DNA of 35,019 nt from Nitriliruptoria bacterium (GTDB lineage: Bacteria > Actinomycetota > Nitriliruptoria > Euzebyales > Egibacteraceae), in the NCBI GenBank assembly GCA_003550425.1, contig PUKE01000115.1, positions 1 to 35,019 of the forward strand. Reading direction: 5' to 3'. Position 1 is the first letter of the stretch, and each line of letters begins with the position of its first letter. Below, one piece after another: positions 7,879 through 16,165 of this stretch. Below the pieces are notes generated by a model. That model made no database searches, had not been told where the DNA came from, and worked only from the letters and a program-made list of their open reading frames with translations. The translations under genes and the position numbers were made by a program.

Positions 7879-9903
7879 TCAGGCGCCGGTGGCGAACACC
7901 ACGGCCAGCACGAACACGCCGATGAACAGCGCGCCCGCGTAGAGCTGGACGTTGCCGGACTGGGCCAGGCGCATCCGCGCGCCCGACCACAGCGCCGAGG
8001 CGCCCAGGCCGTTGATGGCGCCGTCGATGCCCCGCTGGTCGCCGGTGTCGTAGAGCACCCGTCCGAGCGCGGCGGTCCCCCTCCCGGACCAGTAGACCGC
8101 ACCGTCGAGCACCCGGTCGCTGAACCACACGGCCGCGGGGGCGAGCCGGTCCCGCACCGCGGTGCGCGCGATCAGGTCGGTGTAGAGGTCGTCGAGGTAG
8201 TAGCGCCGCTCCAGCACGTGCGAGAGCAGCCCCAGGTGGTGCACGGGGTCGCGCTCGGGCGCCTCGCGGTAGATCGCCCGCGCGCCGAGCACGCCCGCCA
8301 GGGCGAGCGCGGTGGCGAGCGCAGCGATCGCGGCGTTCAGCTCGATGGGGTTGGCCACCCAGTAGTCCACGTCGAACATCACCCACGAGGAGAACGACAG
8401 GGGCTGGACGGCCGGGAAGGGCAGGTTGATCCAGCCGATCGCCACCGCGGGCACCGCGAGCGCGACCAGCGGCGCGGTCATCGCCGGCTCGGACTCGTGG
8501 GGATGGCCGTGCCCGCGGAACTCGCCGGCGAACACGAGGTAGAGCGCGCGGGTCATGTAGAAGGCGGTGATCAGCCCGCCGAGCAGGCCGAGCACGAGGA
8601 CCAGGCCGCCGGTGTACCCGCCGGCCTCGAAGGCGGCGACGAGGATCTCGTCCTTGGACCAGAAGCCCGCCAGCGGGGGGATGGCGATGAGCGCCAGGGA
8701 GCCGGCGAGGAAGGTCCAGAAGGTGACGGGCATCACCCGGCGCAGCCCACCCATGTCGGTCATGTGGTTGGAGTGCGCGGCATGGATGACCGAGCCCGCG
8801 CCCAGGAACAGCAGGGCCTTGAAGAAGCCGTGGGTGAACAGGTGGAAGATGCCGGCCACGTAGCTGAACGACAGCGCGGCGACCATGTAGCCGAGCTGGC
8901 TGACGGTGGAGTAGGCCAGCACCTTCTTGAGGTCGGTCTGCACGAGGGCGAGCAGGCCCGCCATCACCAGGGTGATCGCGCCGATGACCGCCAGCGTCGC
9001 CTGGGCGGCCGGCGCGGCCTGGTAGGCCGGGAACAGCCGCGCCACCAGGAACACCCCGGCGGTGACCATCGTGGCGGCGTGGATCAGCGCGCTGACCGGC
9101 GTGGGGCCGGCCATCGCGTCGGGCAGCCAGGTGTGCAGCGGGAACTGCGCGGACTTGCCGACCGCGCCGAGGACCATCGCCAGCAGCGCGAAGGTCAGCA
9201 GCCCCTGCTCGAAGCCCCCGGCGGCGATGCCGTCGAGCACGCCCTGGATCGAGAAGGTCCCGAACATGCCCGCGAGGGCCACGACCCCGATGATGAGGCC
9301 GACGTCGCCGAGCTTGGTGGTCAGGAACGCCTTGATGGAGGCGTCCTGGTTGTGCTTGTCCTCCCACCAGAAGCCGATCAGCAGGAAGGAGCAGATCCCG
9401 ACGAGCTCCCAGCCCACCAGCAGCACCAGCAGGTCGCTGGCGATGACCAGCAGCAGCATCGAGAAGCTGAACAGGCTCAGCAGGGCGAAGAAGTAGGTGA
9501 AGCGCGGATCGTCGCGGAGGTAGCCGACGCTGTAGACGTGCACCATCAGGCTCACGGCGCTGACCAGCAGGAACATCATCGCGGTGAGCCCGTCGACCCG
9601 CATGCCCAGCTCGACGGTGAGGTCCCCGCCCAGCGGGGTGAGCGTCAGCCCGCGCTCCAGCAGGAATGCCTCGGCGCCCCCCGGCGCCGCCTGCGCCTCG
9701 CCCGCCGGCCCGATCGCCTGGGTGATCCCGGCGTTGTGGCTGAACACCTCCCAGGCCACCACCAGGGACAGCACGAGGGCCGCGGCCATGGCCACGAGCC
9801 CGACCTCGGCGCCCCGTCGCGGCAGCGCCCGGCCGGTGAAGGTGATGATCAGCACCGACACCGCCGGCAGCGCCGGGATCAGCCACGCCCATTCGGAGAA
9901 CAA
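7879..9903 (-). CDS. nuoL: NADH-quinone oxidoreductase subunit L (cluster 1)
   Basis: 674 aa; VGWELVGICSFLLIGFWWEDKHNQDASIKAFLTTKLGDVG, GKSAQFPLHTWLPDAMAGPTPVSALIHAATMVTAG. Confidence 0.96.
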   Translation of the reverse strand: MFSEWAWLIPALPAVSVLIITFTGRALPRRGAEVGLVAMAAALVLSLVVAWEVFSHNAGITQAIGPAGEAQAAPGGAEAFLLERGLTLTPLGGDLTVELGMRVDGLTAMMFLLVSAVSLMVHVYSVGYLRDDPRFTYFFALLSLFSFSMLLLVIASDLLVLLVGWELVGICSFLLIGFWWEDKHNQDASIKAFLTTKLGDVGLIIGVVALAGMFGTFSIQGVLDGIAAGGFEQGLLTFALLAMVLGAVGKSAQFPLHTWLPDAMAGPTPVSALIHAATMVTAGVFLVARLFPAYQAAPAAQATLAVIGAITLVMAGLLALVQTDLKKVLAYSTVSQLGYMVAALSFSYVAGIFHLFTHGFFKALLFLGAGSVIHAAHSNHMTDMGGLRRVMPVTFWTFLAGSLALIAIPPLAGFWSKDEILVAAFEAGGYTGGLVLVLGLLGGLITAFYMTRALYLVFAGEFRGHGHPHESEPAMTAPLVALAVPAVAIGWINLPFPAVQPLSFSSWVMFDVDYWVANPIELNAAIAALATALALAGVLGARAIYREAPERDPVHHLGLLSHVLERRYYLDDLYTDLIARTAVRDRLAPAAVWFSDRVLDGAVYWSGRGTAALGRVLYDTGDQRGIDGAINGLGASALWSGARMRLAQSGNVQLYAGALFIGVFVLAVVFATGA

Positions 9904-9924
9904 CGGTCCCGCCTCCCGCGCTCG

Positions 9925-10242
9925 TCAGTACTTCATCAGGTCGGCATCGTCGACGTTGACCGTGGCCCGGTTGCGATAGAGCAGCAGCACGATCGCCAGG
10001 CCGACGCCGACCTCCGCCGCGCCCACCGCCATCACGAACAGGGCGAACGCCTGGCCCGACAGCAGCGGATCGCCGACGTCGGTCGTCACCAGGCCGTGGA
10101 AGGCCACGAGGTTGACGGTCACGGCCGCGAGCATGAGCTCGACGCTCATCAGCACCAGCACGGCGTTGCGCCGGCTGAGCACGCCGTAGACCCCGGCGCT
10201 GAACAGCAGCGCCGCGAACGTCAGCGGGAACACCGCCTGCAT
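9925..10242 (-). CDS. nuoK: NADH-quinone oxidoreductase subunit K (cluster 1)
   Basis: 105 aa; VLMSVELMLAAVTVNLV and AVGAAEVGVGLAIVLLLYR, both conserved membrane Glu present. Confidence 0.95.
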   Translation of the reverse strand: MQAVFPLTFAALLFSAGVYGVLSRRNAVLVLMSVELMLAAVTVNLVAFHGLVTTDVGDPLLSGQAFALFVMAVGAAEVGVGLAIVLLLYRNRATVNVDDADLMKY

Positions 10243-10856
10243 CAGGGCGCTCCGATCTGCTGTCCGGCGTCCCCCGAGCCCGGCGCGCTGGTCACGTCGC
10301 TGGACGCTGGCGCGCGCTCGCGCTCGTCCCGCGCGTCATCGGGGCCCTCGTCGGGCAGTGGCCCCTCGCCCTCCTCGCGCCGCGCGAGGACCAGCGCGCC
10401 GATCAGGGCCACGGTCAGCAGGAAGCCCAGCACCATGAACGGGAAGGCCCACTGGACGTAGAGGACCTCGCCGAGGTCGGCCACCCGCACCGGCGTGACG
10501 TCCAGCGTGGCGTCCCCGACCGTGGTCACGATCAGCGTCATCAGCAGCGCGAACAGGCCGACGCTGACCGCCACGGCGAACTTGCGGTTCTCGTTGTGCT
10601 GGGCCATCGGGCCGATCGGGGCGCGCGTCAGCATCAGGCCGAACAGGATCAGCACGACCACGGCGCCGACGTACACCAGCACCTGGGCCCAGGCGAGGAA
10701 CTCCGCGCCCATCCACAGGAACGCGGCCGCGACAGCGACGAGGGCCACCACCAGGTAGAGGGCGGCGTGCACCACGTTGCGCGCGGTCACCACCAGCAGG
10801 GCGGCGGCACCGCCGAGGACCAGCGCACCGAGCATGAACAGGTCGGGCACGCTCAC
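10242..10856 (-). CDS. nuoJ: NADH-quinone oxidoreductase subunit J (cluster 1)
   Basis: GTG start overlapping the nuoI stop; [76 protein letters not shown]. Confidence 0.92.
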   Translation of the reverse strand: MSVPDLFMLGALVLGGAAALLVVTARNVVHAALYLVVALVAVAAAFLWMGAEFLAWAQVLVYVGAVVVLILFGLMLTRAPIGPMAQHNENRKFAVAVSVGLFALLMTLIVTTVGDATLDVTPVRVADLGEVLYVQWAFPFMVLGFLLTVALIGALVLARREEGEGPLPDEGPDDARDERERAPASSDVTSAPGSGDAGQQIGAP

Positions 10857-11806
10857 TGGTCGCCCTCCGATCCCTCGGAAGCCTGTCGCCGCCGCTTGGC
10901 CGCGGCGGCCTTCGCCTTCGCGGCGGCCACGCGCTCGCTCTTGCCCTCGGCCAGCAGCCGGTCGTAGGTCTCCTGGTCGAACTCCGGCGCGGGCTCGGCC
11001 GCCGGCTCCGCAGCGGCCGCGGCCTGCGCGCCCGCCTGGGGCGAGCCCGAGCCGCCGTCGTCCGCCTGGGGCGAGGCCGAGCCGCCGGGCTGGCCTCCCG
11101 CCGCGCTGCGCTGCTTGGCCGCCGCCTTCTTGGCCTTGGCCTTGGCCACGCGCTCGCTCTTGCCCTCGGCCAGCAGCCGGTCGTAGGTCTCCTGGTCGAA
11201 GTCCGGCGCGGGCTCGGCCGCCGGCTGCGCCGCGGCCTCGGCCTGGGCGGCGGCCTCCGCGGCCGCGCGCGCGGCCTCGGCGGCCTCCTCGACCGCCTTG
11301 GCGGCCGCGCGCTGGCCGTCCTGGACCTCCTTGGGCATCGCGGCGCCCACCTCCAGCGGCGGCGGGGGCGGCACGGTGTCCATCCACTCGCGCAGCTGGT
11401 CCATCTCGTGGGTGAGGTCGGCGATGCGGTGCTCGGAGTACTCGAACTCCGGCGACCAGAACAGGGCATCGAACGGGCAGACCTCCACGCAGATGCCGCA
11501 GTACATGCACAGCGCGAAGTCGATCGCGAACCGGTCGAGCTGGTTGCGCGTGCGGCTGCGTCCCCCGGGCTCCTTGGGGGGCACCGTCAGCTTGTGGCTG
11601 TCGATGTAGATGCACCAGTCGGGGCACTCGCGCGCGCACTGGAAGCAGACGGTGCAGTTCTCCTCCATCAGCGCGATGACGCCCCGAGTACGTGGCGGCA
11701 GGTCGGGCTTGACATGGGGGTACTGCTGGGTGGTGGCCGGGGTCAGCGCGGTCTTCAGCGTCAGCCCGAGGCCCTTGAGCAGCCCGATCTTGGGAGCGGT
11801 CGGCAT
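10853..11806 (-). CDS. nuoI: NADH-quinone oxidoreductase subunit I with long repeat-containing C-terminal extension (cluster 1)
   Basis: Two 4Fe-4S motifs [12 protein letters not shown] and [12 protein letters not shown], then ~165 aa Ala/Lys/Glu-rich extension with two copies of [34 protein letters not shown]. Confidence 0.93.
   Translation of the reverse strand: MPTAPKIGLLKGLGLTLKTALTPATTQQYPHVKPDLPPRTRGVIALMEENCTVCFQCARECPDWCIYIDSHKLTVPPKEPGGRSRTRNQLDRFAIDFALCMYCGICVEVCPFDALFWSPEFEYSEHRIADLTHEMDQLREWMDTVPPPPPLEVGAAMPKEVQDGQRAAAKAVEEAAEAARAAAEAAAQAEAAAQPAAEPAPDFDQETYDRLLAEGKSERVAKAKAKKAAAKQRSAAGGQPGGSASPQADDGGSGSPQAGAQAAAAAEPAAEPAPEFDQETYDRLLAEGKSERVAAAKAKAAAAKRRRQASEGSEGDQ
10894..11229 (-). 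repeat. Two direct repeats (~117 bp each, 219-bp period) in the nuoI 3' extension
   Basis: 10894-11010 and 11113-11229 share gcttggccgc...ccacgcgctcgctcttgccctcggccagcagccggtcgtaggtctcctggtcgaa(c/g)tccggcgcgggctcggccgccggct. Confidence 0.9.
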
Positions 11807-11851
11807 GTCAGGTCACCTCGTCGCAGCAGGGGGTCACAGCCAGCGCGCCGG

Positions 11852-12895
11852 TCATGGCAGCACCACGATCACGATGGCGATGACCACGATCTGGGCCAGC
11901 GCGAGGGGGATCAGGATCGTCCAGGCCATGCGCTGGAGCTGGTCCTCGCGCAGGCGCGGGAAGGTCGCGCGCGCCCAGGTCATGACCATGGCGAGGATCA
12001 CCGTCTTGGCGATGGTGGTCACGGTCCCGATGACCGCGCCCCACGCGCCGTCGGGCAGGTCCGCGCCCGGCCACGGGTACCAGCCGCCGAGGAACAGCAC
12101 GACGGCCAGGGCGCTGAGCACCACCATGCCGGCGTACTCGCTCAGCATGAAGAAGGCGTAGCGCAGCCCGGTGTACTCGGTCATGTGGCCGGCGATGATC
12201 TCGCTGTCGGCGATCGGCATGTCGAACGGCGGACGGTTGAGCTCCGCCATGGCCGCGACGAAGAACAGCCCGAAGCCAATGACCTGCGGCACGCCGTACC
12301 ACACCGGGATCGTGTCGAACAGCACGAGCTCGTTCTGGCGCTCGACGATCTCGACGAGGCTCAGCGTGCCCGCCTGGAGGGCGACGGCCGCGCCGGCCAG
12401 CACGAGCGGCAGCTCGTAGGCGATCAGCTGGGCGGCGTCGCGGATCGCGCCCATCAGCGAGAACTTGTTGGCGCTGGCCCACCCGGCCATCAGCACGCCG
12501 ATGACGGTCACCCCGCTGGCCGCCAGCGCGAAGAACAGCCCGAGGTCCAGGTTCTCGGCCCACACCCCCGGGCCGAAGGGGATCACCACGAGGATCATCA
12601 GGGTGGGGACCAGGGCCACGCCGGGGGCGATGGCGAACACCCAGCGGTCCGCCGACCGCGGGATGATGTCCTCCTTCTGGATGAACTTGGCCCCGTCGGC
12701 GACCAGCTGTCCGACCCCGTGCTTGACCGGCCCGAGCCCGGCCTCCATGGGACCGGTGCGGTCCTGCATGTGCCCCATGACCTTGTGCTCGAGGTAGCCC
12801 ACGACGAGCGCGGCCACGAGGAAGAACGCCACGATCACCAGCACCTTCACCACCACGGTGAAGAGCAGGCTGTCGAAGGTGAGGATGGACTCCAT
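11852..12895 (-). CDS. nuoH: NADH-quinone oxidoreductase subunit H (cluster 1, divergent)
   Basis: 347 aa; VGYLEHKVMGHMQDRTGPMEAGLGPVKHG, QKEDIIPRSADR, ELNRPPFDMPIADSEIIAGHMTEYTGLRYAFFMLSEY. Confidence 0.95.
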   Translation of the reverse strand: MESILTFDSLLFTVVVKVLVIVAFFLVAALVVGYLEHKVMGHMQDRTGPMEAGLGPVKHGVGQLVADGAKFIQKEDIIPRSADRWVFAIAPGVALVPTLMILVVIPFGPGVWAENLDLGLFFALAASGVTVIGVLMAGWASANKFSLMGAIRDAAQLIAYELPLVLAGAAVALQAGTLSLVEIVERQNELVLFDTIPVWYGVPQVIGFGLFFVAAMAELNRPPFDMPIADSEIIAGHMTEYTGLRYAFFMLSEYAGMVVLSALAVVLFLGGWYPWPGADLPDGAWGAVIGTVTTIAKTVILAMVMTWARATFPRLREDQLQRMAWTILIPLALAQIVVIAIVIVVLP

Positions 12896-12958
12896 GGGGC
12901 CTCTGGTGGGGTGCGCGGGGTCCCGCCGGACGGCTCGTCGGCGCGCAGCGTGCGCAGC

Positions 12959-14146
12959 CTAGCGGTCGACGTCGCCGACCACGAAATAGACGCTGCCCAT
13001 GATCGCGATCATGTCGGGCAGCATCGAGCCTTCCAGCAGATGCGGGATCATCTGGACGTTGTTGAACGACGGGGTGCGCATGCGCAGCCGGTAGGGCTGC
13101 TTGCCCCCGTCGCTGATCAGGTAGTAGCCGCCCTGGCCGAGCGGGTTCTCGGTGCGGACGTAGATGGCCCCCTCGGGCGCCTTGACCTGCTTGGGGGTCT
13201 TGGCGGCGAAGGGGCCGGCGGGCAGGTTGCCCAGGCACTGCTCGATGATGTCGCAGCTCGCGTCGATCCGGTCGAGCAGCACCTGGAAGCGGTCGTAGCT
13301 GTCGCCGTTCTCGGCGACCGGGACCGTGACGTCGACCTCGTCGTACTTGAGGTAGGGCTCGGTGACGCGGCTGTCCTCGGCGACCCCCGTGGCGTGCAGG
13401 GCCGGTCCCGTGACGCCGTAGTCGAGGGCGACCTCCGGCTCGAGGGCGCCCACGCCCTTGGTCCGCGCGTGGAAGATCTCATTGCCGAGCAGCAGGTCGC
13501 GGTACTCCTGGTTGCGGCGCCGCACCAGGGGCACGAGCTCCTCGGACGCCTTGAGGAAGCCCAGCGGCAGGTCGTCCTTGAGGCCCCCCCCCCGCGTGTA
13601 CGTGAAGTGCAGGCGGCCGCCGGTGGCCGACTCCATCAGGTTCTGGATGTCCTCGCGCTCGCGGAAGGCGTAGAACATCGGGGTGATCGCACCCAGCTCG
13701 AGCCCGAAGGAGGACACGAACATCAGGTGGTTCATGATGCGGTTCCACTCGCACATCATCGTGCGGATCCACTGGGCCCGCTCGGGGACCTCCAGCTCCA
13801 TCATCCGCTCGACGGCGAGGGCGACGCCCACCTCGTTGCAGAAGGCACTGAGCCAGTCGTGCCGGTTGACCAGCGCGATGATCTGCCGGTAGTCGCGGTG
13901 CTCGGCGAGCTTCTCGAAGGCGCGGTGCATGTAGCCGATGACCGGCTGGGCGCGCACGATGCGCTCGCCGTCGACGTCGATGACCACGCGCAGCACGCCG
14001 TGGGTGGCCGGGTGCTGCGGGCCGATGTTGAGGTTCATGTCCTGGGTCTGGAGGTCGCCGTCGCTGCGGACCTCCACCTGCAGGGACTCGCCGGGCGCGC
14101 CGGGGAGCACGCCGCCGGCCGCGTCAGCCGCGGCTGCCTGGGTCAT
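12959..14146 (-). CDS. nuoD: NADH-quinone oxidoreductase subunit D (cluster 1, divergent)
   Basis: 395 aa; [54 protein letters not shown]-terminal [12 protein letters not shown]. Confidence 0.96.
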   Translation of the reverse strand: MTQAAAADAAGGVLPGAPGESLQVEVRSDGDLQTQDMNLNIGPQHPATHGVLRVVIDVDGERIVRAQPVIGYMHRAFEKLAEHRDYRQIIALVNRHDWLSAFCNEVGVALAVERMMELEVPERAQWIRTMMCEWNRIMNHLMFVSSFGLELGAITPMFYAFREREDIQNLMESATGGRLHFTYTRGGGLKDDLPLGFLKASEELVPLVRRRNQEYRDLLLGNEIFHARTKGVGALEPEVALDYGVTGPALHATGVAEDSRVTEPYLKYDEVDVTVPVAENGDSYDRFQVLLDRIDASCDIIEQCLGNLPAGPFAAKTPKQVKAPEGAIYVRTENPLGQGGYYLISDGGKQPYRLRMRTPSFNNVQMIPHLLEGSMLPDMIAIMGSVYFVVGDVDR

Positions 14147-14925
14147 CGCGAGCCCTCCTCGCCGTGGTCGTCCTGCTGCTCGCCCTCACCGGCGCCCTCG
14201 CGCTCGGCTCGCTTGCGCCGACGCATCTCGGCGGCCTTCGCCTTGGCCCGCGCGACGCGGTCGGACGGGTCCTCGCCGGCCTCCGCTCCCGAGCCCGACG
14301 ACGCCAACGCGCCGCTGGCCTCGCTCGACCCGGCCCCCTTGGCCTCGCTCGACCCGGCCCCCTCGGCCTCGCTCGATCCGGCCCCCTTGGCCTCGGTCGC
14401 GGTGCCCTTGCCGCGCCGCTTGGGGGCACTGGACTCCTCCTTCTCGCCCGGCCACGGCTTGGCGAGCCGCGTGGTCAGCGCGAAGTCCTTGCGCAGTGGC
14501 CAGCCCTCGAAGTTCTCGACCGTCAGGATGCGCGGGGCCAGCCCGGGATGGCCCTCGAACACGATCCCGAACATGTCCCAGATCTCGCGCTCCTGCCAGT
14601 TGGCCCCGCGGTAGACGCTGGTGATCGACGGCAGGCGGGGGTCCTCCCGCCCACCGGGGGCGACCGCGCGCAGGTGCACCTGATGGCGCTGCTCAGGGCT
14701 GTAGAGGTGGGTGATCACGGCGAAGCCCTCGTCGCCGAGGTCCACGCCGGTCATGAAGTCGAAGAGGCGGCAGTCGAGGCGCGGGTCCTCCTTGCACACC
14801 CGCGCGGCGGTCACCAGCACGTCGGGGGCGACCGTGACGGTCGCCTGACCGTAGGCGATCTCGCGGTCCACGAGCCGATCGCCGAAGCGGTCGAGGAACA
14901 GGTCCGTGATCTCCTCGGGCGTCAC
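14143..14925 (-). CDS. nuoC: NADH-quinone oxidoreductase subunit C with low-complexity C-terminal extension (cluster 1)
   Basis: [44 protein letters not shown] is the NuoC signature; ~85 aa tail with GAGSSEAK repeats and [19 protein letters not shown]. Confidence 0.94.
   Translation of the reverse strand: MTPEEITDLFLDRFGDRLVDREIAYGQATVTVAPDVLVTAARVCKEDPRLDCRLFDFMTGVDLGDEGFAVITHLYSPEQRHQVHLRAVAPGGREDPRLPSITSVYRGANWQEREIWDMFGIVFEGHPGLAPRILTVENFEGWPLRKDFALTTRLAKPWPGEKEESSAPKRRGKGTATEAKGAGSSEAEGAGSSEAKGAGSSEASGALASSGSGAEAGEDPSDRVARAKAKAAEMRRRKRAEREGAGEGEQQDDHGEEGSR
14317..14388 (-). repeat. 24-bp minisatellite (3 units) in the nuoC C-terminal extension
   Basis: ggcctcgctcgacccggcccccttx x3 (14317-14340, 14341-14364, 14365-14388), 1-2 substitutions between units; encodes an 8-aa repeat. 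Confidence 0.9.
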
Positions 14926-14986
14926 CGTGCTCCTTGCCTGCCGCGGGGTCGTGCGGGCGGGGCGGGATCGAGGGCCCGCGCCCGGC

Positions 14987-15535
14987 TCACATCGGGTCGT
15001 CGAGCGGATGCCGCGTCGGGTCGCCGTCGCCGGCCACGACGGGGCGCCGGGCGTCGCGCGCGGCGTAGCGCTCCTTCAGCGACTCGTGCTCGATCTGCTG
15101 CTGGAGCGTCACGATCCCCTCGAGCAGCGCCTCGGGGCGCGGGGGGCAGCCGGGCACGTAGACGTCGACGGGCACGACCTGGTCCACGCCCTTGGTCACC
15201 GAGTAGCTGTCCCAGTAGGGCCCGCCGCAGTTGCTGCACGACCCGAAGCTGATGACGTACTTGGGCTCGGGCATCTGGTCGTAGAGCCGCTTGATCGCCG
15301 GCGCCATCTTGTCGGTGAGGGTGCCGGCCACGACCATGAGGTCGGCCTGTCGGGGCCCATGGGCGAAGGGGATGACGCCCAGCCGGATGAAGTCGTGGCG
15401 CGCCGCCGACGTCGCGATGAACTCGATGGCGCAGCAGGCGAGCCCGAAGTTCATCACCCACAGCGAGTACTTGCGGCCCCAGTTCAGCACGAACTTCAGG
15501 GGCTGGGGCACCTCGTGGCTCTCGATCAGGCCCAC
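14987..15535 (-). CDS. nuoB: NADH-quinone oxidoreductase subunit B (cluster 1)
   Basis: GTG start; [49 protein letters not shown] (N2 cluster ligands). Confidence 0.95.
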   Translation of the reverse strand: MGLIESHEVPQPLKFVLNWGRKYSLWVMNFGLACCAIEFIATSAARHDFIRLGVIPFAHGPRQADLMVVAGTLTDKMAPAIKRLYDQMPEPKYVISFGSCSNCGGPYWDSYSVTKGVDQVVPVDVYVPGCPPRPEALLEGIVTLQQQIEHESLKERYAARDARRPVVAGDGDPTRHPLDDPM

Positions 15536-15900
15536 TTCAGGACCCCCTTCTTGTACTCGTAGGGGAGGGTGAGGGTGACGAAGAACAGGAACACGAGCAT
15601 GACGCCCAGCATGAAGGGCTGGAGCTCGCCGGCCTCGCCGAGGACCACCGCCCAGGGGAAGATGAACAGGGTCTCCACGTCGAAGATGACGAAGAGGAAG
15701 GCGAAGAGGTAGTAGCGGATGTGGGTCTGCGACCACCCCTGCCCCACCGGGTCGATCCCGCACTCGTAGGTGGACAGCTTCCCGCCGTAGGAGCGGTCGG
15801 GTCGCACCAGTCGGCTCGCGGTGAACGCGACGGCCACCAGCAGGATGCCGGCGGCCAACAGCGCGAAGACCGTGGTGTAGGACTCGTAGTACTCGGTCAT
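15526..15900 (-). CDS. nuoA: NADH-quinone oxidoreductase subunit A (cluster 1)
   Basis: [18 protein letters not shown]...[50 protein letters not shown] just upstream. Confidence 0.95.
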   Translation of the reverse strand: MTEYYESYTTVFALLAAGILLVAVAFTASRLVRPDRSYGGKLSTYECGIDPVGQGWSQTHIRYYLFAFLFVIFDVETLFIFPWAVVLGEAGELQPFMLGVMLVFLFFVTLTLPYEYKKGVLKWA

Positions 15901-15972
15901 GCTCCTCCTGGGCACGGCCGCCCAACCGGGCTCGCAGCGCAGCGCCGGCCTCCGGGCGTGACGGCGCGCATC

Positions 15973-16002
15973 AGTCTACGGACGGCGCTCGCCGGTGCCC
16001 AA
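15973..16002 (-). promoter_or_regulatory. Candidate sigma-70-like promoter for the cluster-1 nuoA operon
   Basis: Minus strand TTGGGC-N18-TAGACT in the 265-bp grcC/nuoA gap, about 70 nt upstream of the nuoA ATG. Weak -35. Confidence 0.3.
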
Positions 16003-16107
16003 TCGAGACGGCCCCACTGGCCACACAGGCCCGAGCGGCCCGGCGGCCCCGGCACGGGAGCCTCCGCCGCGCAGGCCCCTGGTGCGGCTCGCTCGGGTCG
16101 GATGGCC

Positions 16108-16123
16108 CGGGCCGTTCGGCCCG
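16108..16123 (-). terminator. Short GC hairpin downstream of the polyprenyl synthase gene (possible terminator)
   Basis: cgggcc-gttc-ggcccg, 6-bp perfect stem 43 bp after the stop codon; no U-tract. Confidence 0.25.
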
Positions 16124-16165
16124 TCGGCGCTCGCGGCCTCACCGGCCGCCGCTCGGCCAGCCGGG

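Noticed and set aside
7846-10461. 871-aa plus-strand ORF (and similar ones at 5062-6291, 11408-14614, 16977-19073, 23646-26150, 25634-28162, 30253-32778)
   Set aside because: These lie antisense to clear nuo genes; products are His/Arg/Gln/Gly/Glu-rich with no domain, as expected from high-GC third-position shadow frames.
10242-11639. 465-aa minus-strand ORF joining the nuoJ frame with upstream sequence
   Set aside because: The upstream part is an out-of-frame reading of nuoI; real nuoJ starts at the GTG at 10856 overlapping the nuoI stop.
14987-15925. 312-aa minus-strand ORF including NuoB1
   Set aside because: The N-terminal part is nuoA read in another frame; NuoB homology begins at the GTG at 15535.
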